A stretch of 64,000 bases of DNA from Micromonospora wenchangensis (GTDB lineage Bacteria; Actinomycetota; Actinomycetes; Mycobacteriales; Micromonosporaceae): assembly GCF_002210435.1 (NCBI RefSeq), contig NZ_MZMV01000019.1:1-64000 (forward strand), written 5' to 3'. Positions 1-9,700 of this stretch are shown piece by piece. Both the position numbers and the translations under genes were made by a program. The number at the start of each line of letters is the position of its first letter. Positions within the stretch are counted from its first letter, which is position 1. The notes beneath the pieces were generated by a model. The model made no database searches, was not told where the DNA came from, and worked only from the letters and a program-made list of their open reading frames with translations.

Positions 1-1542
1 GCGACGGTCGACCCGTCGCTACCGTTGCCGCCGGACGACGACGAGAAGGCCGCCTACCGGCACCGCCGGCTGCCGGTGCTGATGATCGCCTCGTTCGTCA
101 GCTTCACCGGGCTGCTCACCAGCCAGTTGCTCTTCGTCCGGATGGCGCCCTGGCTGCTGGCGCTGCTGCCGCTGTTCGGCTTCACCGTCCTCTACTACCT
201 GATCTCGGCGACGGTGAACATCGGCACGCCCGGGTTCGACCTGGACCGGCACCGCCGGCTGGTCCGCGACTTCCAGCCGCCCGTGCACCCGTCGGTGGAC
301 GTGTTCCTGCCGGTCTGCGGCGAGGCGACCGAGGTGCTGCGCAACACCTGGGAGCACGTCAGCCGGATGGTCGACCACTACCCGGGCCGGGTGCACGTCT
401 ACGTGCTCGACGACTCGGCCACCGACGAGCGGGAGGCGATGGCGCTCGCCTTCGGCTTCGTCTACCAGCGCCGCCCCAACCGGGGCTGGTACAAGAAGGC
501 CGGCAACATGCGGTACGCATACCAGCGCACGCTGGGCGAGCACATCCTGGTGCTGGACGCCGACTTCACCCCCCGGCACGACATGCTCGACGAGATGGTG
601 CCCTACCTGGCCGCCGAGCCGGATCTCGGGATCGTGCAGTCCCCGCAGTACTTCCGGGTGCACTCCGGCCAGGGGTGGCTGGAGCGTGGGGCCGGGGCGG
701 TGCAGGAGCTGTTCTACCGGATGGTGCAGGTGTCCCGGCAGCACCACGAGGCGGCGATCTGCGTCGGCAGTTGCGCGCTCTACCGCCGGGAGGCGCTCGA
801 CGCGATCGGCGGTTCCACCCTGATCGAGCACTCCGAGGACGTGCACACCGGGTTCGACATGCGGCGGCGCGGCTGGCGGCTGCGCTACCTGCCGGTACCG
901 CTGGCCACCGGGCTGTGCCCGGCCGACGTCAACTCGTTCTTCACCCAGCAGTACCGCTGGTGCGCCGGCTCGATGAGCCTGCTCGGGTCGACGAAGTTCT
1001 GGAACACCCGGATGCGGCTGCGTACCCGGCTGTCGTACCTCTCCGGGTTCTGTTACTACCTGCACACGGCGCTGTTCACCTTCGTCGGCCCGCTGGTGCC
1101 GATCGTGCTGCTGGCCTGGTTCCCGCAGTCGGTGGCCCCGGCGAACTACCTGTGGATCGTGCCGAGCCTGGTCTACAACCTGGTGGTGTTCCCGCTGTGG
1201 CACCGGTGCGCGTACCGGGTGGAGGCGTGGACCGTGAAGATGATCTACGGCTGGTCGCACGCCTTCGCCATCTGGGACCTGCTGCGCGGGCAGAGCATGG
1301 GCTGGCAGCCCACCGGCGGCACGGGACGGAAGAACAGGACGGGTCGACTGTGGTGGGGAATGGCCGTCTGCACGGCGGGCAGCGGAGCACTGTGGACCGG
1401 CCTGGCGGCCCACCGGATGATCACCGACGACCTGTGGACCTTCGCGCCCGCCTTCCTCGGTGGCGCGTTCTACCTGGCCGTCGCGTTGCAGGCGCTGCTG
1501 GTGAAGCCGGCGCGGGACATCCGGCCGGAGCGTTCCCGGTGA
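1..1542 (+). CDS. Family 2 glycosyltransferase, cellulose-synthase-like (5' end outside window)
   Basis: Membrane processive glycosyltransferase of the BcsA type, expected to polymerise a surface polysaccharide from a nucleotide sugar. The frame is open from base 1 and the TTG at 25 is not convincing, so the true start lies upstream. Visible features are two N-terminal membrane segments, the GT-A motifs VLDDSATDE (first Asp pair) and LDADF (DxD-like), QSPQYF, and QYRWCAG (the QxxRW motif of processive enzymes), followed by several C-terminal membrane segments. No PilZ domain is seen. Its stop codon overlaps the GTG of the glycosidase gene (GTGA), so the two are translationally coupled and probably act on the same glycan. 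Family is confident; the polymer is unknown. Confidence 0.88.
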   Translation, partial: ATVDPSLPLPPDDDEKAAYRHRRLPVLMIASFVSFTGLLTSQLLFVRMAPWLLALLPLFGFTVLYYLISATVNIGTPGFDLDRHRRLVRDFQPPVHPSVDVFLPVCGEATEVLRNTWEHVSRMVDHYPGRVHVYVLDDSATDEREAMALAFGFVYQRRPNRGWYKKAGNMRYAYQRTLGEHILVLDADFTPRHDMLDEMVPYLAAEPDLGIVQSPQYFRVHSGQGWLERGAGAVQELFYRMVQVSRQHHEAAICVGSCALYRREALDAIGGSTLIEHSEDVHTGFDMRRRGWRLRYLPVPLATGLCPADVNSFFTQQYRWCAGSMSLLGSTKFWNTRMRLRTRLSYLSGFCYYLHTALFTFVGPLVPIVLLAWFPQSVAPANYLWIVPSLVYNLVVFPLWHRCAYRVEAWTVKMIYGWSHAFAIWDLLRGQSMGWQPTGGTGRKNRTGRLWWGMAVCTAGSGALWTGLAAHRMITDDLWTFAPAFLGGAFYLAVALQALLVKPARDIRPERSR

Positions 1543-2537
1543 CCTCCCGCCAACTGTTCACCATCGTCACGCTGTTCGTGATCGGGGTGTTCGGCTACGC
1601 CGCGCTCGCACCCAGCCCGGCCAGCCGTCCGGCCCGGTTCGCCACCGAACCCAGCGCGTCGCCCTCCCCCACCGGCCCGCCCCCGGCGTACGACGTCCGC
1701 CCGCTGGTCCAGCCGCAGGGCCGCTACCTGGGGGTGGCGCTCAGCGGCGCGCCGCAGGACATGAGCCGGGTCGACCGGTTCGCCGACCTGGTCGGCAGCA
1801 AACCCAACATCATCACCATCTACGAGAGCTTCGACGACGAGTTCGCCGCCGCCGAGGTCCGCCGGGTCCACCGGTACGGCGCACTGCCGATCGTCCGTTG
1901 GGAACCGTTCAAGGCGAAACTGAAGGACATCGCCGCCGGGCGGCACGACCCGTACCTGGTGGAGTTCGCCGTCGCGGTACGGCGGCTCAACCTGCCGGTC
2001 GCGCTCACCATCGCGCACGAGATGAACGGCCACTGGTACTCCTGGGGCGCGCACGACAACACCGCCAAGGAGTTCGTCGCCGCCTGGCGGCACATCCACG
2101 CCGTCTTCGCCCGTGCCGACGCCACGAACGTGATCTGGACCTGGACCCCGAACGTGGTCAACCCGGTCCCGTCGGTGAAGCTCGCCCCGCTCTACCCCGG
2201 CGACGCGTACGTGGACTGGGTCGGCATCGACGGCTACTTCACCAGGCGCGGCGAGCAGACCTTCGACGAACTGTTCGGCCCGACCATCACCCAGGTCCGG
2301 AAGTTCACCGCCCGGCCGCTGCTGATCGTGGAGACCGGGTCCGAGCCGGGCGCGATGCGCCGCCGGGCGGTCGACGAACTCTTCACCGCCCTGCGGAAAC
2401 GACCCGACCTGCTGGGTTTCGTCTACTTCAACCAGAAGGGCTCCGGCGACTGGGTGATCGACTCGGACCGGCCGGCGCTCGCCGCGTACCGGTCCGGGAC
2501 GGCGGCCGACCCCCGGATCGGCTTCCGGGTCAACTGA
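1539..2537 (+). CDS. Secreted GH26-like beta-mannanase/glucanase-type glycosidase
   Basis: 332 residues. Starts at a GTG sharing bases with the stop of the glycosyltransferase gene. It has an N-terminal hydrophobic signal or anchor segment (about residues 5-24), a Ser/Pro-rich linker, then a TIM-barrel GH26-type domain. The likely acid/base Glu161 is in IAHEMNGHWYSW and the likely nucleophile Glu265 is in LLIVETGSE. WTWTPN and YVDWVGIDGY are also typical of the family. By family knowledge it cleaves beta-linked mannans or glucans. Pairing with a polymerase suggests trimming or release of the polymer outside the membrane, as cellulases do in cellulose operons. Substrate is inferred only. Confidence 0.82.
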   Translation: MTSRQLFTIVTLFVIGVFGYAALAPSPASRPARFATEPSASPSPTGPPPAYDVRPLVQPQGRYLGVALSGAPQDMSRVDRFADLVGSKPNIITIYESFDDEFAAAEVRRVHRYGALPIVRWEPFKAKLKDIAAGRHDPYLVEFAVAVRRLNLPVALTIAHEMNGHWYSWGAHDNTAKEFVAAWRHIHAVFARADATNVIWTWTPNVVNPVPSVKLAPLYPGDAYVDWVGIDGYFTRRGEQTFDELFGPTITQVRKFTARPLLIVETGSEPGAMRRRAVDELFTALRKRPDLLGFVYFNQKGSGDWVIDSDRPALAAYRSGTAADPRIGFRVN

Positions 2538-2582
2538 CCCGGGCCGCCCACCCACGGGCCCCGGGGCGCTGCGCCGGGTTCC

Positions 2583-2588
2583 TATGAT
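2583..2588 (+). promoter_or_regulatory. -10 element (TATGAT) ahead of eccE
   Basis: TATGAT lies 59 bases before the preferred eccE start. The apparent ATG at 2584 falls inside this hexamer, so the longer reading of EccE is probably wrong. No clear -35 box is visible. Confidence 0.4.
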
Positions 2589-2646
2589 GAGGGCGGCCCG
2601 CCGTGGGCGGGCCGAACGGGTCAACGCGTCTGGGGGGCAGCCGGAG

Positions 2647-3873
2647 ATGACCGGAGCACCACGGCCGGCACGCGCCGCACTCCGGCCGGACGACCCCGCC
2701 GCCCGCGTACACCTGGCACCCCGCCGCCGGCCCGGCCGGATCGGCGAGTTGCACGTGCTGCAACTGCTCCTGCTGGAGGCGGTGCTGCTCGGCGTCCTCG
2801 CCAGTGGACTGTTCGGGATGCCGGTGCTGGTCGTCGCCGCGCTGTGCGGCGTACTCCTGCTGACCGTGGTGTTCCTGCGCTCGCGGGGCCGCTGGTGGCT
2901 GGAGAAGCGGGCGCTGGCCCGGCACCAGCGGCGACGGGCCGCGGCGGCGGTACCGGTCGCCGCCGACCCGGGGTTGGACGCCCTGCAACGACTCGCCCCC
3001 GGCCTGTCGGTGGGCACCGTGACGATGGCCGACGGCACGCGGATCGGGGTGGCCCGTGACGACGCCGGCTGGTTCGCGGTGGCCGCCGTCGACGGCTCCG
3101 GACCGACCGGTGACGCGCCGGCCGGCCTGCCGCTGGACGTGCTGGCCACCGCGCTGGCCGAGTCCGGCCAGCCGGGCACCGTGCTCCAGGTGGTGACCAG
3201 CACCGTGCCGGCCGGCGGCCCGACCGACGACCCGTCCGCCCCGGCGCGGGAGTCCTACCGGCAGTTGCTGGCCGGCCTCGGCGGCACCCCGGTCCCGGCC
3301 GGTCGGTCGACCTGGGTGGCGGTCCGGCTGGACGCCCGCGCGCTGGCCGAGGCGGTCGGCGACTACGCGGTCGACCTGGGCGTCGCCCCCTCGGTGGTGG
3401 CCGCGCTGGCCCGCCAGACCGGCAAGTCGCTGCGCCGCAGCGGGGTCGAGCACCGGCTGTTGGACGCGCACGGCCTGCTCGCCGCCGTCGGCCGGTCCTG
3501 CGGCTTCGCCCCCGGCGTCCCGGCCGGGGTCCGTGAGGAGTGGTCGGCGTGGCACTGCGGCCCGCTCGCGCACCGCTCGTTCTGGATCCGCCGCTGGCCG
3601 TCGGTCGACCGGGCGGCGGCCATGCTCGGCTGGCTGGAGACCCTGCCGGCGTCGCTGGTGACGGTGTCGTTGACGGTGGCCACCAACGGGCCCGGTGCGG
3701 ATCTCGACCTGCGGGGCCTGGTCCGGGTGAGCGGGCCGGCGGAACTGCTGCCGCAGTTGTGCGGGCCGGCGGTCGACGGGGTACGACAGGCCGGCGGGGA
3801 ACTCTTCCCGCTCGACGGCGAACACGGCCCGGCGGTGTACGCGTCGGCACCGACGGGAGGTGGCGCGGGATGA
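2647..3873 (+). CDS. eccE: Type VII secretion protein EccE
   Basis: 408 residues from the ATG at 2647; an in-frame ATG at 2584 overlaps a promoter-like hexamer and adds an unlikely Arg-rich leader. GGGGGG lies about 10 bases before the chosen start. EccE is the peripheral core component of the ESX inner-membrane complex. Two adjacent membrane helices (about residues 35-80) are followed by a long soluble domain, the standard EccE layout. Sequence conservation in EccE is low, so the call also rests on the adjoining eccC/D/B/mycP set. The stop overlaps the next start (ATGA). Confidence 0.75.
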   Translation: MTGAPRPARAALRPDDPAARVHLAPRRRPGRIGELHVLQLLLLEAVLLGVLASGLFGMPVLVVAALCGVLLLTVVFLRSRGRWWLEKRALARHQRRRAAAAVPVAADPGLDALQRLAPGLSVGTVTMADGTRIGVARDDAGWFAVAAVDGSGPTGDAPAGLPLDVLATALAESGQPGTVLQVVTSTVPAGGPTDDPSAPARESYRQLLAGLGGTPVPAGRSTWVAVRLDARALAEAVGDYAVDLGVAPSVVAALARQTGKSLRRSGVEHRLLDAHGLLAAVGRSCGFAPGVPAGVREEWSAWHCGPLAHRSFWIRRWPSVDRAAAMLGWLETLPASLVTVSLTVATNGPGADLDLRGLVRVSGPAELLPQLCGPAVDGVRQAGGELFPLDGEHGPAVYASAPTGGGAG

Positions 3874-5045
3874 CCGGCCCTGGCGACGAACGGCGTACGG
3901 CGGTGCCGGCCACCTTCGGCACCTCCCCCGACCAGCCGGCCGGACCGTACCGCGACCCGGCCGGCGGGCCGTACCCGCAGGTGCCGGCCGGTGAGCCGGA
4001 CCCGTCCGGAGGACCGTATCCGCAGGGGCCGGCAATCGCCGGTGGGTACCCGGGCGGGGCGGTCGCCTCGGCCGCCGTACCGCCGCCGGTGGCCGCACCA
4101 CCGGTCACCGCGCCCCCGGCCGCCACGGACGCGCCGGTGCTGGGTGCGCCCCGCGCCCGGGTCGACGCGGAGGCCGGGGCCGACGCGGCCGGTACCGCCG
4201 CCGCGACCGCGCTGGCCACCGCCGACCCGCTGACCCGGGCCCTGGCCAGTCCGCTGGCCGCCCCGGAGAGCCATCCGTCCGTTCCCCCCGGCCCGCCGCC
4301 GGCCCACCGTTGCGAGGTCGGGGACGCGACCGGTCGGGGTGCGCCGTCCGGTCGGCTGCCCCGGCTGCGGATCGGCACCCACGCGGTCTCCCCGGCGGCG
4401 CTCGCCCGGCTCAGCCCGAGCCCGCTCCCGGCCGGTCTGGTGCTCGGTGCGGACCGCCGTCGGGCGGCGGTCACCATCCGGTTGTTCCGCCCGGAGCCGA
4501 CCCGGGTCGCCCTGGTCGGCGGGGTGTGGGCGGGTCAACTCGTCGCCTTCCGGGCGCTGGCCCTGGGTGCCCGGGTCGTCGTGCTCACCACCGAGCCGAC
4601 CACCTGGGCCGGGTTCGGCCCCGCGGCGCTCGGCCGGGCCGCCGGCCGGGTCGAGGTACGCGCCGACGACCGGCCGGTGCCCACCGACGGCAGCCCGCAG
4701 CAGCCCACCCTGATCGTGCGCGACCTGCCGTCCGGCGTGACCCGCCCGACCGCCTCCGGGGCGGCGGCCCCGGGTTCGTGGCAGGCCGAGCTGACCGTGT
4801 TGCGGCGGCTCGATCCGGGCAACGCCCCCGCCCTGCGGGACAGCGACCTCTGCGTGTTGCAGCGGCTCTCCGCCGACGAGTCCGTGACCGCGCAGCAGGC
4901 GCTGCGGCTGCCGCCGGACAGCAGCCGGTTCCTCCAGGTGATGGCCGACGACATGCTCAGCCTGGTCGGCGGCGGCGCGGACCGGCACCTGTGGATCAGT
5001 CAGACCCCGGTCGAGCAGCATCTGCTGGGCGTGCCGCGGCGCTGA
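3870..5045 (+). CDS. ESX-locus protein with Pro/Ala-rich N-terminus, function unknown
   Basis: 391 residues, starting at an ATGA overlap with eccE, so co-translated with it. Residues 1-150 are low complexity (Pro, Gly, Ala) with loosely repeated GGPYPQ units. Residues 165-391 form a compact alpha/beta region containing LVGGVWAGQLVAFRALALGA, which resembles a P-loop-like or nucleotide-fold strand-helix, and VLTTEPTTWAGFG. No classical Walker A is present. Position suggests an accessory of the ESX machine. It overlaps the convergent downstream gene by 50 bases. I do not recognise a named family. Confidence 0.6.
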   Translation: MTGPGDERRTAVPATFGTSPDQPAGPYRDPAGGPYPQVPAGEPDPSGGPYPQGPAIAGGYPGGAVASAAVPPPVAAPPVTAPPAATDAPVLGAPRARVDAEAGADAAGTAAATALATADPLTRALASPLAAPESHPSVPPGPPPAHRCEVGDATGRGAPSGRLPRLRIGTHAVSPAALARLSPSPLPAGLVLGADRRRAAVTIRLFRPEPTRVALVGGVWAGQLVAFRALALGARVVVLTTEPTTWAGFGPAALGRAAGRVEVRADDRPVPTDGSPQQPTLIVRDLPSGVTRPTASGAAAPGSWQAELTVLRRLDPGNAPALRDSDLCVLQRLSADESVTAQQALRLPPDSSRFLQVMADDMLSLVGGGADRHLWISQTPVEQHLLGVPRR

Positions 5046-5754
5046 CGAGCAGCCGCGCGAGGCGCTTCTTCCGGCCGTTCTCGCGGACGATCCAGGCCAC
5101 GTCGCCGTCGTCGACGGCGGCCAGCGCCCGGAACGCCGGCAGGCCACCGGCCGGATCGGCGGCCACCGCGACGCTCCAGCAGTAGCCCAACGCCTGCCGC
5201 AGCGCCCGGACGCCCTCGTCGCGGCGCTGGTCGGCCGGCAGCTCCGCGAGGGCCGTCGTCGCCCGTTCGCACAGGGCGACGGCGCGGGCGGCGGCCTCCG
5301 CAGCGGTCAGCAGGCGCGGTTCGCACACGGCCGCGACGGCCGCCCGCCGGACCAGCGGGTGCGGGTCCCCGACCCAGGCCGTGCCGAGGTCGAGCAGGCG
5401 CGGCAGGTCGGCGTCGGCGAGCCGCTGCAACGCCAGGGCCACCGCCTCGCGTACCCGCCAGCGGGGGTCGGTCGCGTGCCCGTGCAGGCGCGCCTCGATG
5501 CGCGTACGGGCCCGTGCCGGCGGGCCGTCGGCCAGCAGCCGACCGAGGCCCAGCACACCGCAGAAGACCAGGTACTCGTCGTCGGTGGCGAGCAGGCTGT
5601 CGAACGTGTCGGGCCCGCCCTCGTCGGCGACGGCCTGGGCGAGTTCGAGGTTGGCGCGCGGCCCCGGCAGCCCCGAACGCTCCCGCAGGTACGCCGGCCA
5701 CCCCGCCGGCCCGCCCGCCCGCAACTCGGCCCGGTACTGGTCACGGCGGCTCAC
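4996..5754 (-). CDS. HEAT-repeat protein
   Basis: 252 residues from a GTG at 5754; the frame stays open to 5838 but the extra residues look non-coding and would need a TTG start. Helical repeats with signatures such as DPRWRVREAVALALQRL and DPHPLVRRAAVAAV are typical HEAT/PBS-lyase-like units and suggest a protein-binding scaffold. It lies antisense to the eccE operon with a 50-base tail-to-tail overlap. No catalytic motif is visible. Partner unknown. Confidence 0.7.
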   Translation of the reverse strand: MSRRDQYRAELRAGGPAGWPAYLRERSGLPGPRANLELAQAVADEGGPDTFDSLLATDDEYLVFCGVLGLGRLLADGPPARARTRIEARLHGHATDPRWRVREAVALALQRLADADLPRLLDLGTAWVGDPHPLVRRAAVAAVCEPRLLTAAEAAARAVALCERATTALAELPADQRRDEGVRALRQALGYCWSVAVAADPAGGLPAFRALAAVDDGDVAWIVRENGRKKRLARLLVSAAARPADAARPGSD

Positions 5755-5858
5755 CAGCGCAGCGTAACCCGCCCGATTCCCACGCGGAGTCGCCCCGACA
5801 CGCGGACCCTCGGGTGGCAGGTCCCGCCCGTCACCCAAACGGGTCGTACCCTCACGTT

Positions 5859-6569
5859 GTGCTGCTCTGCTACGTCGACGAGTCGTGCACCGCCCGGGTC
5901 TACTGGATCGGCGCGTTGCTGGTGCCCGACACCGTGGCGATCCCGCTCAGCGAGGCTCTCGATCGCGTCATGGTCGACGCCGCGAAGACGTACGGAGTCC
6001 CCGCCGACGCGGAGCTGCACGGTTATGAGATCTTCCACGGCCGCAGGGCATGGTCCGGCATTCCGCCCCGGGCCCGCATCGCGGTCTACCGGTCGGCGAT
6101 GGAGGCGATCGGTACACCCGGGGAGGTGGCGATCATTCTGCGTGGGGTGCAACGCGAAGGGCTGAGCAGGCGGTACCCCAACCCTCGCCCGGCCCACGAG
6201 GTCGTACTGTCGCACCTGCTGGAACGGGTGGACGGATACGCCGCGTCGAAGGCGGAGTACGCCCTGGTCATCGCGGACGAGGTGCCGGATCAGGCCGGTC
6301 ACCGTGCCGACCTGGGTCGCTACCGCGTGTCGGGCACGGGTGGATACCGGTCACGCAGGCTCACCCGGATCGTCGACACGCTGCACTTCGCCCCGTCGCA
6401 CGTCAGTCGCCTGGTGCAGGCGGCCGACCTGGTCACGTATCTCTTTCAGCGCTTGGAACTGCCCGGCACGGACCCGCGTACGGCACGGGTCAACGAACAA
6501 CTCTGGTCGCTCGTCGAGCCACGTCGCTACCACTCGTGGTGCTGGGATCCGATGCGCAGGCAAAGCTGA
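5859..6569 (+). CDS. DUF3800 domain protein
   Basis: 236 residues from GTG 5859. TACCCT sits 6 bases upstream, so the transcript is probably leaderless. DUF3800 features are the N-terminal LLCYVDES strand with acidic Asp-Glu, ALVIADE in the middle, and the C-terminal SRLVQAADLVTYLFQRL helix. The family has an RNase H-like fold and often sits near defence or mobile genes; its activity is not established. It lies between ESX genes but on its own promoter, and may be an insertion into the locus. Confidence 0.78.
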   Translation: MLLCYVDESCTARVYWIGALLVPDTVAIPLSEALDRVMVDAAKTYGVPADAELHGYEIFHGRRAWSGIPPRARIAVYRSAMEAIGTPGEVAIILRGVQREGLSRRYPNPRPAHEVVLSHLLERVDGYAASKAEYALVIADEVPDQAGHRADLGRYRVSGTGGYRSRRLTRIVDTLHFAPSHVSRLVQAADLVTYLFQRLELPGTDPRTARVNEQLWSLVEPRRYHSWCWDPMRRQS

Positions 6570-6582
6570 GACGAATGCACGA

Positions 6583-6604
6583 GAGGCCCGCATCAGCGGG
6601 CCTC
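6583..6604. terminator. Hairpin terminator between DUF3800 gene and eccC
   Basis: Perfect 9-bp stem GAGGCCCGC / GCGGGCCTC with loop ATCA in the convergent gap. It lacks a strong U-tract and could serve either strand. Confidence 0.6.
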
Positions 6605-6702
6605 AAGGCGGGCGCGGGAGCCCTGCGGGCGTCCTGCACCATCCAGGCTAGCAGGCGGTTCCGGTCCTCGGGAGCAGAACCGACCGTCGGACCGACGGCC
6701 CG

Positions 6703-9700
6703 CTACGTCGGGGGCACCAGCGGAAGCTGGACCAGCTGGGCGCCGTGCCGGCGGGTGAACAGCCAGCCCCGGCCGGGCGGCAGCCGCTGCGGCTTGACGG
6801 TGCCGAACAGCGCGCCCTCCTCACGCGGACCGGACATCATGATGCCCGGGGAGGCGAGTTCCCTGATCCGCCCGATCACCGGGTCGAACATGGCCCGCCC
6901 GGCACCGCCGATCCGCCGGGTCAGCACCAGGTGCAGGCCGATGTCGCGGGCCTGCGGCAGGTACTCCAGCAGCGGCGCGAGCGGGTTGAGCGCCGCCCCG
7001 GCCACCAGGTCGTAGTCGTCGACCAGCAGGTAGAGTTCCGGACCCTTCCACCAGCTCCGGTCGCGTAGCTGCTCGGCGGTGACGTCCCGCCCCGGCAACC
7101 GCTCCCCCATCACCGTGGCCACCTGCTTGACCAGGTCGGCGGTGACCTGCGGGGAGGTGCCGTAGCCGATCAGGTGCTCGGACTCCACCGCGCCGAGCAG
7201 GCTGCGCCGGAAGTCGACCAGGATGATCCGGGCCGCCGCCGGGTCGTTGCCCTCGACGATGCTGCGGGCCAGCCCGCGCAGGAACGTGCTCTTGCCGCAC
7301 TCCACGTCCCCGAAGAGCAGCAGGTGCGGTTCGGCGGTGAAGTCGAGGCGTACCGGCTGGAGGTCGGTCTCGGCGATGCCGATCGGGATGACGCCGCCCT
7401 GCGCGGCGGGCAGCGCCTCGTAGGGAAGCTCGGCGGGGAGCAGCCGGACGGCCGGGGCACCCGCCGACGTCCAGTGCTGCTGCACCCGCTTGACCAGGTC
7501 GGCCAGCGCGTCCGGCAGGTCGTCGACCACCGGCCGGCCGTCGAGGCGGGGCAGGCCGGCGAGGAAGTGCAGGCCGTCGGGGGTCAGCCCGTGGCCGTGC
7601 TGCTCCGGCACGTTCACCGCGGCCCGCCGGTTGATCACCGAGTCGGCGGGCTCGCCGAGGCGCAGCTCCACCTTCGCGCCGAACATGTCCCGCACCGCCG
7701 GGCGGACGTCCATCCACCGGTTGGTGGCGGCCAGGATGTGGATGCCGTAGCCGAGACCCCGGTTCGCCAGCTCGGTGACCAGGGGCTCCAGGTCCTCGAA
7801 CTCGGCCCGCAGCGCCGCCCAGCCGTCCACCACCAGGAACACGTCACCGAACGGGTCCTCGGCGAACCGGCCCTCGCGGCGGGCCCGCCGGTAGGCCGCC
7901 GCGCCCTCCACCGCGTGCGTGGTGAACAACGCGTCCCGGGCCTGCATCAGCCCGTGCAGCTCGGCGATGGTCCGGCGGACCTTGTCCACCTCGCGCCGGC
8001 TGGCCACCCCGCCGACGTGCGGCAGGCCGGCCAGCGCGGCCAGGGTGCCGCCGCCGAAGTCGAGGCAGTAGAACTGCGCCTCGCGCGGGGTGTTGCCCAG
8101 CGCCAGGCTGGTGACCAGGGTACGCAGCAGGTTGCTCTTGCCGGTCTGCGGTGCGCCCACCACCATCACGTTGCCGGCCGCCCCGGCCAGGTCCAGCCAG
8201 AACGGGTCGCGGCGCTGCTCCAGCGGCTTGTCGACGATGCCGGCCACGCCGTGCAGCGCGCCGTGCCGGTCCTCGGCGGCGATGGTCAGGCCCCGCACCG
8301 GGGACACCTGCACCGGTGGCAGCAGGGCGTCGAGGGTGGGCGGCTCCTCCAGCGGCGGCAACCAGACCTGGTGGGCGGCCGGCCCGTGCCCCTCCATCCG
8401 GGCCACCAGCACGTCGAGCAGGCTCTCCCCGACGTGCTCGTCGACCGGGGCCTCCGCCGGCTCGTCAGGCGCGTCGTCGGTGGCGAGCGGGACGTAGTCG
8501 GTGGTGTAGTCGCGGACCGGGTCGATCAGCCGGCCGCCGACGGTGGGCACCCCGCCGTGCTGCCGCACCGCCCCCGAGACGTACGCGGCCTTGAACCGGA
8601 TCAGCCCCTCGGTGCCGGCCTTGAGGTAACCGTGCCCCGGTGAGCGGGGCAGTTCGTAGGCGTCGGCCACGCCGAGCACCGCGCGGGACTCCATCGAGGA
8701 GAACGTGCGCAGGCCCAGCCGGTACGACAGGTGCGTCTCCAGGCCGCGCAGCCGCCCCTCCTCCAGCCGCTGCGAGGCCAGCAGCAGGTGCATGCCCAGC
8801 GACCGGCCCACCCGGCCGATCTGCACGAACATGTCGATGAAGTCCGGTCGGGCGCTGAGCAGCTCGCTGAACTCGTCCACCACGATCAGCAGGCTGGGCA
8901 GCGGGGCGAGCGGCACCCCGGCCGCGCGGGCCCGCTCGTAGTCGCGCTGCGAGGCGTAGTTGCCGGCCCGGCGCAGCAGCTCCTGCCGGCGGGTGATCTC
9001 GCCCTGGATCGCGCCGAGCATCCGGTCGACCAGGAACAGCTCGTCGGCCAGGTTGGTGATCACGGCGCTGGTGTGCGGCAGCCGGTCCAGCGCGGCGAAC
9101 GTCGCGCCGCCCTTGAAGTCGACAAGCACCAGGTTGAGGATCTCCGGGCTGTGCGTGACGGTCAGCGCCAGCACCAGCGTACGCAGCAGCTCGCTCTTGC
9201 CGGAGCCGGTCGCGCCGACGAGCAGCCCGTGCGGGCCCATCCCCTCCTGCGCGGACTCCTTGAGATCCAGCTCGATCGGCCGGCCGTTCTCGTTGACCCC
9301 GATCGGCACCCGCAGCCGGCTGCGGTTGGGGCGGCTGCCCCAGGCGTCGGTCAGGTCCAGCTCGTAGGGGTCGCCGAGGCCGAGCAGGTCGGCCAGGCCC
9401 AGGTCGGTGGCGACGGCCGGCTGGTCGGCGTACGAGGCGGCGGAGAGCCGCAGCGGCGACAGCTCCCGGGCCAGCACCTCGGCCCGCGCCGGGTCGAGCG
9501 TGTCGGCGCGGCCGACCCGGGTGACGCCGTCCGTCGTGGTGCCCGAGATGGTGCCGTCGTCGGCGACGTCGAGCACCACGGAGGTCTCGTCGAGCAGGCG
9601 CGGCGGCCGGCCGGTGAGGTCGAGCAGGGTCACCCCGGCGACGCCGCCCTCGGTCATCAGGTGGTCGGAGCCGGCGACCTGCCCGCCGTCGACCACCACC

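Noticed and set aside
2584..2646. Longer EccE N-terminus from the ATG at 2584
   Set aside because: That ATG falls inside a -10-like TATGAT and the added residues are Arg-rich without support; ATG 2647 is preferred.
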